DNA of 64,000 nucleotides from Atherix ibis (Eukaryota; Arthropoda; Insecta; Diptera; Athericidae): positions 35,807,000 through 35,870,999 of the forward strand of contig OY282607.1 in the NCBI GenBank assembly GCA_958298945.1, given 5' to 3'. Of this stretch, positions 48,279 to 57,869 are shown piece after piece. Position 1 is the stretch's first letter. Every line of letters begins with the position of its first letter. The notes beneath the pieces are model-generated. The model did not search any database and was not told where the DNA came from. It saw nothing but the letters and a program-made list of their open reading frames with translations. The translations under genes were made by a program, and so were the position numbers.

Positions 48279-48395
48279 GTCTGCGGCTGTGCCGTCCTGG
48301 ATCCACCGGTTCTCGTCCGATCACCGAAGTTAAGCAGGACTGGGCGTGGTTAGTAGTTGGATGGGTGACCGCTTGGGAACACCGCGTGCCGCAGG
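48279..48395 (+). other. 5S-rRNA-like promoter head of the LINE
   Basis: The sequence follows insect 5S rRNA closely: GGTTCTCGTCCGATCACCGA, AAGTTAAGCAGG, GGGCGTGGTTAGTA, TGGATGGGTGACCGCTTGGG, AACACCGCGTG. The internal control region (A box, intermediate element, C box) is therefore retained. It differs from true 5S at both ends (GTCTGCGGC… and …GCCGCAGG, which pair with each other) and is fused to the LINE, so it is not a functional 5S gene copy. Confidence 0.88.
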
Positions 48396-48439
48396 TTTAA
48401 CCGAGTGTGTGTCGACCGACTCACACTCGGTAGGTAGCG

Positions 48440-48450
48440 GGTTCGATTCC
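48440..48450 (+). promoter_or_regulatory. tRNA-type Pol III B box
   Basis: GGTTCGATTCC is an exact match to the B-box consensus GGTTCGANTCC, about 45 bp after the 5S-like head. No complete tRNA fold or A box is evident. It may add to, or be a relic beside, the 5S promoter. Confidence 0.6.
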
Positions 48451-51400
48451 CGCTGCCGCCATCTCGGCATGGTGCCGGGGTGAGAGGCCGACTACAAGCC
48501 TTATATGTAGTCCGTAGGGTCCCCCAACGTCACTGGAGGTTACTTCGCTGGCCTGATAAGCTGCAAGCTATAAAAAAAACCACCTTATCAAGAAACAGCA
48601 CAAGAAGAATCAACCGGACCGTACCTCAGGCAAAAAACTCATCTGGTTTTCATCGAACAGCCCGAATAGGTACCTGGAACGTGCGGGACTCTCTCCCAAA
48701 AACTTCTCGACTGGCTTCTCTCCCAAAAACGCTTACAACCTCGACATCCTGGGAATCTCCGAGACAAGGTGGAAACATCAAGGGAGCCCTCACAACGCAG
48801 ACGGGTGAACACTTCATCTACAGCGGCAACGACAGCGGCCACCACTGTGGAGTCGGATTGATCCTATCGGCCAACGCAAAGAAGAGACAAACCGGTTTCC
48901 GACCGCCTTCTGACAGCCAGGCTCCACTCGAAGTTCCGAAACATCACCATCGTGCAGGGCTATGCCCCAACCGAAGTAGACGCCAACAAAAAAGAAGCCT
49001 TCTACCACCAACTAGAGACGTGTATTCTCTGTGCCGCTATATGCTCCATAGGAGCGACTGTGTCTCATGACTATGTGTATATGTGTTATAATGTATAATG
49101 TAGAAATGAAACCTGTCAAATAAAAAAAATAAAAAAATAACATCTTTCGACCACATTTGCTGCACATTGTAGCGAAAAAATACAAAAATGTACGTGCATG
49201 CAAATATACAAATTCACGTTCGGTGCGCAGCATGTGTGTGAGTGAGAGTGATTATAGAGTTCTGGGAATGCGGGGATGCTTAGCTGCATGGATATGACTG
49301 TGCAAACGGTAGTTTTTCGTGCAAAGTCGCTATCTAATATGCAGCGTCAAATAGTGCCATATGTATATTTTTGTCTAGTTCGGCTCCCAAGCGTCGGATG
49401 GAGTTCGGATTTGCTCGTACACGTGCCACAGCTAAATCTGGGCCTTTTGGTACAAGAAAGATTGTCCTCCGCCGACTGCTTCCATCTCTCAGTAAAAAGA
49501 TAGGTTTTAGCCTTGGTGAGGTTGTTGTTGTAAATTTGTTCGAAAAGTTTGACCCCAACTAACACTCCTCTCTTTAGTCGTAGCTACTTGAGAGTACTAT
49601 CATCACGTTGTCCCAGAAATTCCTGACTTATCCATACCCATCAAGGCCACCCTCTCCCCCTTGTTAGTTAACAGGAACAAACTTCCTTTCGACATGACAG
49701 ATTCAGCGTGAGCTTTGGCGCTGACTGCAACTTCGAAGCCGACTTCAAGGCTCGACCGCAAATTTGAAGTCGTCCTACATCCTGACTTTGACGCCGACTG
49801 CAACTTTGACGCCGATTTAGACGCCAGCTTCGTCGTCCTTCTTTCGCGCGTAAATTTGTGCAGGCCATTTTGTCGGAATTTTCCACGTGCTGGCCATTTT
49901 GTCGGAATTTTCCACGTGCTGGCCATTTTGTCGGAATTTTCCACGTGCTGGCCATTTGTACGCAATTTCTCACTAGTTTTTTTTACAAGAATTGCTTTTG
50001 CATGTGTATTTGCATTGGGATGTGACTACTAACATTACTAACTTATAGTCCAAGGATTTCTCCACCTTCCCTTAGCAAAGACGCCATATTGCTACTACAA
50101 AAACAGGTACAATACAATATTAAGTGTACGCATTTACTAATATATACATTATTGACTTTAGCAAATTGACCAGCGTACAAACCTTCCAACGTACATTTCC
50201 AAGCTCAGCGACAACACATCCAAGTGAAATATGCCATGCCATGTAGCAACCATTTTTTCAAGCCACCAATAACATCTTTCGACGAAATTTCCGCGAAAAT
50301 CTGCTGCACATTGTAGCGAAAAAATACAAAAATGTACGTGCATGCAAATATACAAATTCACGTTCGGTGCGCAGCATGTGTGTGAGTGAGAGTGATTATA
50401 GAGTTCTGGGAATGCGGGGATGCTTAGCTGCATGGATATGACTGTGCAAACGGTAGTTTTTCGTGCAAAGTCGCTATCTAATATGCAGCGTCAAATAGTG
50501 CCATATGTATATTTTTGTCTAGTTCGGCTCCCAAGCGTCGGATGGAGTTCGGATTTGCTCGTACACGTGCCACAGCTAAATCTGGGCCTTTTGGTACAAG
50601 AAAGATTGTCCTCCGCCGACTGCTTCCATCTCTCAGTAAAAAGATAGGTTTTAGCCTTGGTGAGGTTGTTGTTGTAAATTTGTTCGAAAAGTTTGACCCC
50701 AACTAACACTCCTCTCTTTAGTCGTAGCTACTTGAGAGTACTATCATCACGTTGTCCCAGAAATTCCTGACTTATCCATACCCATCAAGGCCACCCTCTC
50801 CCCCTTGTTAGTTAACAGGAACAAACTTCCTTTCGACATGACAGATTCAGCGTGAGCTTTGGCGCTGACTGCAACTTCGAAGCCGACTTCAAGGCTCGAC
50901 CGCAAATTTGAAGTCGTCCTACATCCTGACTTTGACGCCGACTGCAACTTTGACGCCGATTTAGACGCCAGCTTCGTCGTCCTTCTTTCGCGCGTAAATT
51001 TGTGCAGGCCATTTTGTCGGAATTTTCCACGTGCTGGCCATTTTGTCGGAATTTTCCACGTGCTGGCCATTTTGTCGGAATTTTCCACGTGCTGGCCATT
51101 TGTACGCAATTTCTCACTAGTTTTTTTTACAAGAATTGCTTTTGCATGTGTATTTGCATTGGGATGTGACTACTAACATTACTAACTTATAGTCCAAGGA
51201 TTTCTCCACCTTCCCTTAGCAAAGACGCCATATTGCTACTACAAAAACAGGTACAATACAATATTAAGTGTACGCATTTACTAATATATACATTATTGAC
51301 TTTAGCAAATTGACCAGCGTACAAACCTTCCAACGTACATTTCCAAGCTCAGCGACAACACATCCAAGTGAAATATGCCATGCCATGTAGCAACCATTTT

Positions 51401-52599
51401 TTCAAGCCACCAATAACATCTTTCGACGAAATTTCCGCGAAAATCTGCTGCACATTGTAGCGAAAAAATACAAAAATGTACGTGCATGCAAATATACAAA
51501 TTCACGTTCGGTGCGCTGCATGTGTGTGAGTGAGAGTGATTATAGAGTTCTGGGAATGCGGGGATGCTTAGCTGCATAGATATGACTGTGCAAATGGTAG
51601 TTTTTCGTGCAAAGTCGCTATCTAATATGCAGCGTCAAATAGTGCCATATGTATATTTTTGTCTAGTTCGGCTCCCAAGCGTCGGATGGAGTTCGGATTT
51701 GCTCATACACGTGCCACAGCTAAATCTGGGCGTTTTGCTACAAGAAAGATTGTCCTCCGCCGACTGCTTCCATCTCTCTGTAAAAAGATAGGTTTTAGCC
51801 TTGGTGAGGTTGTTGTTGTAAATTTGTTCGAAAAGTTTGACCCCAACTAACACCCCTTTCTTTAGTCGTAGCTCCTTGAGAGTACTACCATCACGTTGTC
51901 TCAGATTTGCCTGACTTGTCCATACCCATCAAGGCCACCCTCTCCCCTTGTTAGTTTACAGGAACCAAATTCCTTTCGACATGACAGATTCAGCGTGAGC
52001 TTTGGCGCTGACTGCAACTTCGAAGCCGACTTCAAGGCTCGACCGCAAATTTTAAGTCGTCCTACATCCTGACTTTGACGCCGACTGCAACTTTGACGTA
52101 GATTTAGACGCCAGCTTCGTCGTCCTTCTTTCGCGCATAAATTTGTGCAGGCCGTTTTGTCGGAATTTTCCACGTGCTGGCCATTTTGTTGGAATTTTCC
52201 ACGTGCTGGCCATTTTGTCGAAATTTTCCACGTGCTGGCCATTTGTACGCAATTTCTCACTGGTTTTTTTTACAAGAATTGCTTCTGCATGTGTATTTGC
52301 ATTGGGATGTGACTACTAACATTACTAACTTATAGTCCAGGGATTTCTCCACCTTCCCTTAGCGAAGACGCCATATTGCCACTACAAAAACAGGTACAAT
52401 ACAATATTAAGTGTAAGCATTTACTAATACATACATTATTGATTTTTAGATGCATATGTCAAGTGGTCTTCTGGATGTGTAGTTTCATTTTCTTTTTTAT
52501 TTCAAGAGTAGTTCGAAATTATTCGCAGATTTTTTCGTTATTTGTTGATATAAAATTGTCTCATTTCGATTCAGAAGAACTACCATCAAACATATTTTC

Positions 52600-53575
52600 T
52601 TTTATGGTTATATCTATAATACGAACAGGCTGTCCTCCACTTGATGTAGATGCATTCAAACTATTATCAGAGTTTACAATAACTTGTTTCAGAAATTCTG
52701 TTCGGTTTGTAGTGATTATTTCTCTTATGAGTTATATTTGTAGTTATTGAAAAAAAATTTCATTTTTTTTCACTATACTAGTACTCATTTCCGGCGTACT
52801 TTCAGATTTTTGTTTCTTTCTATATTTACGTTGTTTAGAAGCTATTATCGTTTAAATTTTCTTTAAATTTAATTTGTCTCAGTAAAATATTGTAATTACA
52901 TTTATTCCTTGTTTTTGAATTTGTTCCCATATTTAAAATATAATGTTTGTTTCTTTCCTTAAATAAATTATTTAATTTTTGTGCTATTAAATTTGCTATA
53001 GATGCTGGATTTATATGATTTATTATGCGCAATTATTTGATCATTGTCGAGCATTGGCACACTTATATTATGTATTATTTTTCCTTTTTATAAAATGTCT
53101 TTGCCCTCCGCCAAAATTGTTTCCTAATTAAATATATTTTTATGTTATTATCTGCCTTACGAGTATACAGCAGAATTTATAGATTATCTTGTGTTTCGAT
53201 GCATCGTTTGGGAAAATATAAAATATCATTTACAATTTGATTACAACTGTTACAAATACTTTTTCTTAAGACATCAGACGGATTAATCTAAAAAAAAGTG
53301 GTATTTATAAATATTTATTTAGAAAATTATTGGTTTTCATATTTCAAAAGGATTAGGATTAAAAATCAATTATATCATACCAAATTATTTGTACAAGAGT
53401 ATATAGTTTCTGATAGTTTGTTTATTTTTAATACATCAGTTAAATTATAATCCGTTTCACCGCATAATTGATATATCGAAATATTTTTAGTGGCGTCTAT
53501 GTTTATATCATCCACCAAATATATAAAATTTTTAAATTCAGCTGTCGAGCAGAGAAAGCATTAAATGGATGTGAG
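52600..53575 (-). pseudogene. ZAD-domain gene remnant cut by a P-like element
   Basis: The minus strand shows a ZAD-like domain in two exon-like pieces. The first, about 53396-53562, has CFLC and then FIYLVDDINIDATKNISIYQ. The second, about 53165-53290 after an acceptor TTTTTTTTAG, reads INPSDVLRKSICNSCNQIVN followed by a stop after CIETQDNL. The CxxC pairs have the ZAD spacing. A stop lies directly before CFLC. Downstream minus-strand sequence (to about 52600) is AT-rich, with S/N-rich open stretches and no zinc fingers. P-like copy 8 begins at 53576, where the N-terminal exon should continue. Array repeats adjoin the other side. The gene appears dead; the call is tentative. Confidence 0.5.
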
Positions 53576-55034
53576 CTTAGATTAAAGAATACCTGGATAG
53601 GCCCCTACCGTATATGTATACGCATTTTTGTGTCCAACTTATTGCCAAGCGGTGAGAAATGGCAAAAGCGGGATATTTTTGTGTATATTTTTTTATGTAG
53701 ACATGACACCCACTGCCATCTAGTTGTCGTAATACAAATTTATTGAATTACAAAAGCATAATTTATATTCATTTTAATTCACTTATTGGAAAAAAAAATA
53801 CAATTTAAACACAACGACAGGCAATTTTTATTTTTTGTACAATCTTTTGATACGGAATGGAATTCTATTTTAGGTTTATTATTCCTTCCGGAAATATGAA
53901 TCAAATATAAAGCGCCTCAATTTTGTGGACATTAAGAGAGTTTTCAAACGCGCCATTCTCCATGAAAGTAGTGACATACCGAAAACAGCGGGCTATTTTT
54001 AACATTTCTCAGTTGTTTTTTTTTGCGGTTCGGAAAGTGTTTTTAAAAGTGTTATTTCCATCTTTTTAGAAGTATTTACGGAAAAGTAAGTATTTATACA
54101 AATTGTTATATTATTAATAAAAGTTAATACGAAGTTTTTATTTCAGGATATGAAGTGTTTTGTGAGAAATTGCTTCTCATACGAAAAAATGAGGAAGCCG
54201 GGAATTTCTTTCTTTCGGTAAATTGACATATTTATTTTTACAAAACAAATTAAGAAAAAGTTTATTTGTGATGTGCCTAAATGGCTTTTAGTGATATCTT
54301 TTGTGTAAAAAGTGGTTAAAAAGTGAAAAGTTCGGCATTGAATAAATGTAAACAAATCCGATGTTCACAGTTCAATGTTTTCCATGAAATAGTACAGTGC
54401 CGGTGTATATAAAGTGTGTGTAAGAAAGTTTAAGGGACCGAATTTTTTTAATAGTGCGAATAATACTTCAATTTATGTTATTTCTTGATTGAAAAAGTAA
54501 ATGTGACGATCGAACATTTATATGTTGAGGAGGATAATGAACATGTAATATAAAAAAAATGATTGATATATAATTTTGCCTTAATTACTTTTATTTTCTA
54601 GGTCCCTAATAGCAGCACTGAATGTGAGGACTAGTCAACAAAGAAAGTAAATAATTGTATACATGTATTATAATAAGCATTGTTTTCTTTTGATTCATTA
54701 AATTATTATGTTTTAATTAATAATATATAATGAAATAAAAAAATAAAGTATTAAAATAGAATACTGTGTTTTATTGCATATTTACAAAACTAATTTTATC
54801 AAACAACAAGACCCGCAATATTAAAAAATCTGCTTCTTTACGCATAAATGACATCACATATGAAAATGATTTTGAACGAACCGCTTCAATCGCAAACTGA
54901 ACTTTTAATTTGGCCCCCAATGATTTACGCCATTTCTGTTGTATTGCATGTGTGTGCGTTCTATGAATGTATTGCCAACAAAAGTTGGACAGAATTTTTG
55001 TGTAGAGGCCTATCTAGTACTTCTTTAATCTAAG
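53576..55034 (+). mobile_element. Non-autonomous P-like element, copy 8 (best preserved)
   Basis: A 1459-bp element with ends CTTAGATTAAAGAATACCTG and the complement ending CTTCTTTAATCTAAG. It shares every block of the family and keeps the THAP-like exon intact (54148-54217), with an upstream donor (GAAAAGTAAGTAT near 54081), an acceptor TTTATTTCAG and a donor CGGTAAATTG. The octamers beside the ends (GATGTGAG and ATTTCGTT) do not match, so the target duplication is lost or one end was moved. No DDE/RNase H-like transposase core can be read. Confidence 0.87.
54148..54217 (+). pseudogene. THAP-like zinc-finger exon inside P-like copy 8
   Basis: The exon encodes MKCFVRNCFSYEKMRKPGIS and FFR before a GT donor. 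The two cysteines spaced C-x4-C and the downstream FFR.P-like block are the start of a THAP (C2CH) DNA-binding domain. Equivalent exons occur at 21151 (MKCFVKNCFSYND…) and, frameshifted, at 28143. The rest of the domain would lie on a later exon that is absent. In P elements the THAP domain binds the transposon ends. Confidence 0.65.
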
Positions 55035-55720
55035 ATTTCGTTATATATTTTGTTGAATTTCACGAAACAATTTTCAGAATAATTAACAGTGTATTTAAAA
55101 TAATTCCTGCGACCATATATACAATATTGAATTTAATCTATAGTTTATTATTAGAAAAAAATCGTATTCTCTTATTATATAAAAACAAAAAAAAAACAAT
55201 TCAATAAAATATTTGACATTTTTTGTTTGAAACAAAATAGTTATTGTTAATCTGTCATTTTGAATTGATTTCGTTAAGTTGATAAGGCATATAATCTACA
55301 AGTTATACTTGACTACATATAAAAAAACACTTAGTTTTGTGTGTTTTATTTGGTTTTCGTTGAACCGAAGAAGAAACAATCATAACAGAATAGAATAATA
55401 ATCAATAAAGCGCAAGCGTATTATTTAACATATCCAAGCCAGGAGTAATTTGATGGTGTAATATTTGTTTTGTTGGAATTGTGATCTGTTTTCGCCTCTG
55501 TCTAGTAGTGTCGGTATCGGTTTCAGTTCTCGGTCAAGATTTTGTTGTGAAGTAGGCAATTAAAGCGTAGTGTTAATTAGGAATTTTGTAATTTGTCTGA
55601 AATCTATTTACTCCATTTGTGTGCTTTTCGAATATATTTTTTAGTTTTTTTTCAATCAGTTTAAGAACAAGATCAGATCAAGGCGTGTTGTTATTAGTTT
55701 TTTTTTTTAATAAACCAACC
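55035..55720 (+). promoter_or_regulatory. Flotillin-1 promoter and 5'UTR
   Basis: Sequence before the Flotillin-1 start. The part from about 55340 is less AT-rich (CGAACCGAAG-like and GTGTCGGTATCGGTTTCAG stretches) and is likely the transcription start region and 5'UTR. No TATA box is assigned with confidence. Confidence 0.4.
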
Positions 55721-57794
55721 ATGACCTGGGGATTTGTTACTTGCGGCCCGAATGAGGCATTAGTTGTTTCAGGTTTGATCTTATTTAAAATATATGCACG
55801 TGATTTGTGTATAATATTAAGAAATAATAAATAATAGTCAAAAATACTCCTTCAAATAAGAAAAATTGAGTAATATATTCGTATCGGTGAACAACAATTT
55901 TCATTCTTTTGTAACGCCCTGATATGACGTATGTGTGTACTCTCACCAAGAAAATTAACAAAAATTCCAGCTCAACTTCTGCTTTGAATTTAATTTAATT
56001 TTTTATTTTCAATCTACAGACATTAATTTGGGTGATATAGAATTCTAATTTAACCTTGGATAATACACACAAAAACATCTTTTTTCAAATGCTACTAGAA
56101 TCATATTAAAAAAAGTGAATATGTATTCTTTTCGTATTTACAGCTTATCAATGCTTACGGGTGTGTCTGTGCATATGTGCGTATGGAATTGGTTAGTTGG
56201 TATGAACATAAACATACGCACATATTCAGAGATATGTTGTGCTTGAAAAAATTATTTAAAGCATTTACCCAAAAGTTAATAGATGGGCTAATATTTGAGA
56301 ATTGTTTATTCGAATAAACGAACATTTGTAAATCTAAAGGTGTATGTATGGATATCATGTGCGTATTGATAATAAGCGCCATAGTGGCGTCTTCAAAATC
56401 TCCACTTGAATTGACGAGAACACAAATTGATGTTGGGGATGGATGGCATGACATCATCAGGATAATGACAAATATTTATTATTATTTCCCCCATTTGACC
56501 CAATCATCATAAAAGAAAATCGATATACATAAAATTACGTGAATTAATTTTGTAGACTATTTAATTAATTTAAAAGCAAATAGTAAATAATTTAAAAAAA
56601 AAATTCTAACCTTCATTACAAATTGATATGTCACAGAAGAGATAAACTGTCTTATCAGTTTTTAAAAAAAATTATTTTACATGGTTTTGATAGATATTTA
56701 GAATTTTGAGTATTTTCAAGAGATTTACTTACTCTCAGTCAGCAGCCTCTTGTAAAATGAATTCAAATTAATGATCAACACTGTTTATGAATACTATGAA
56801 AATTATGCTATCATTGTTTTTATTTATTTGACATTCTCCACCATTCTAGGATGTTGTTACATGAGGCCGTTGCTTGTTCCCGGTGGACGAGCATTTGTCT
56901 GGCCATCGATTCAACAAGTTCAAAGGTTTGTTTCGCATTTAATTTTCGATAATAAACAATAATGCTACAAAAAAAAATTCTATTTTTTGTTAGGATTTCC
57001 TTGAATACTATGACATTACAAGTTGAAAGTCCTTGCGTTTATACCAGCCAAGGTGTACCAATCTCTGTAACTGGAATTGCCCAGGTTAAAATTCAGGGAC
57101 AAAACGAGGACATGCTCTTAACAGCATGCGAACAATTTCTTGGTAAATCCGAAACCGAAATCCAACATATTGCACTCGTCACATTGGAGGGTCATCAACG
57201 TGCGATAATGGGTTCAATGACTGTCGAAGAGATCTATAAGGATCGAAAAAAATTCAGCAAGCAAGTATTCGAAGTTGCTTCATCCGATCTTGTCAATATG
57301 GGCATAACAGTCGTTTCTTATACCTTAAAAGATATACGAGACGAGGAGGTAAATTACGTAAACAAATTTCTCATCTACATCACATGCTCGTATTATAGTT
57401 AATATAATTTGATACAGAACAAAAACGAAAAAAAAAGAAACATCAACTACAGATCAATTACTACACATAAATAAAAAAAGAAAAAAAAGATATCAATTTA
57501 TAAATAATAAAATTTTATACCAAAGAAACATAAATAAATATTAGAATAGACACAAAATTATTCAAAAAAACAATAACAAAAACAAACACAATTTAGATAA
57601 ATAAAATAAGAATACAATATTTTTATTTGTAACATTTCTATTTTAACTGGTTATTTATAATTGATTTTAATGAATTGAGATTTTTTACTCATTAGTCATT
57701 GTTTAGTCAAATTGAATTGATTCATCATTTTTTTTTTGTAATTATCTTATTATATTAAATTATATTATATTATATTATATTATATTATATTACA

Positions 57795-57869
<75 letters not shown>

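Larger units (their letters stand above)
48279..49135 (+). mobile_element. 5S-headed LINE insertion, middle deleted
   Basis: An 857-bp insertion in array unit 2, flanked by a 14-bp direct duplication AATAACATCTTTCG (48265-48278 and 49136-49149) and ending in an A-rich tail with TAAAAAAAA repeats. This is the signature of target-primed reverse transcription. The order is: 5S-rRNA-like head (48279-48395); a hairpin (ACCGAGTGTG…CACACTCGGT); a tRNA-type B box (48440-48450); the start of an apurinic-like endonuclease (RIGTWNVR, then GALTTQTGEHFIYSGNDSGH, GVGLILSANAKK, and in another frame FRNITIVQGYAPTEVD); and a short 3' end. The reverse transcriptase is absent. The endonuclease style and the short-repeat tail suggest an RTE-like LINE, but the clade is uncertain. 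Confidence 0.85.
46311..52445. repeat. Tandem array of a roughly 1144-bp repeat, five units
   Basis: Unit starts (TGCTTAGCTGCAT region) fall at about 47303, 49276, 50420 and 51564. A first partial unit starts at 46311 and a last truncated one ends at about 52445. The spacing is 1144 bp for units 3 to 4 and 4 to 5. Units 1 to 2 are about 1128 bp apart. Unit 2 is longer because of an 857-bp LINE insertion. Units 3 and 4 appear identical except for about one base. Each unit contains: a GC-richer block around GTCGGATGGAGTTCGGATTT; a TCAAGGCCACCCTCTCCCCC block; a GACTGCAACTTCGAAGCCGA block with short internal repeats; two or three 29-bp E-box units; and an AT-rich part with TACTAACATTACTAACTTAT. 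Conserved 63-120 residue open frames on both strands recur but match no family. Confidence 0.93.

Noticed and set aside
48279..48395. True 5S rRNA gene
   Set aside because: The internal region is 5S-like, but both ends differ from 5S rRNA, there is no T-run terminator directly after it, and it is fused to LINE sequence inside a single target duplication.
48425..48460. tRNA gene
   Set aside because: The B box and a T-arm-like stretch are present, but no acceptor stem, A box or anticodon arm could be built around it.
49603..49965. 120-residue minus-strand frame with WPARGKFRQNGQHVENSDKM repeats, recurring in array units
   Set aside because: It is produced by the 29-bp minisatellite read in rotating frames (29-residue period) plus adjoining repeat sequence. 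No independent sign of coding.
52376..52750. Plus-strand 124-codon frame after the array
   Set aside because: It begins in array repeat sequence and runs through the antisense of the ZAD remnant. No recognisable domain.
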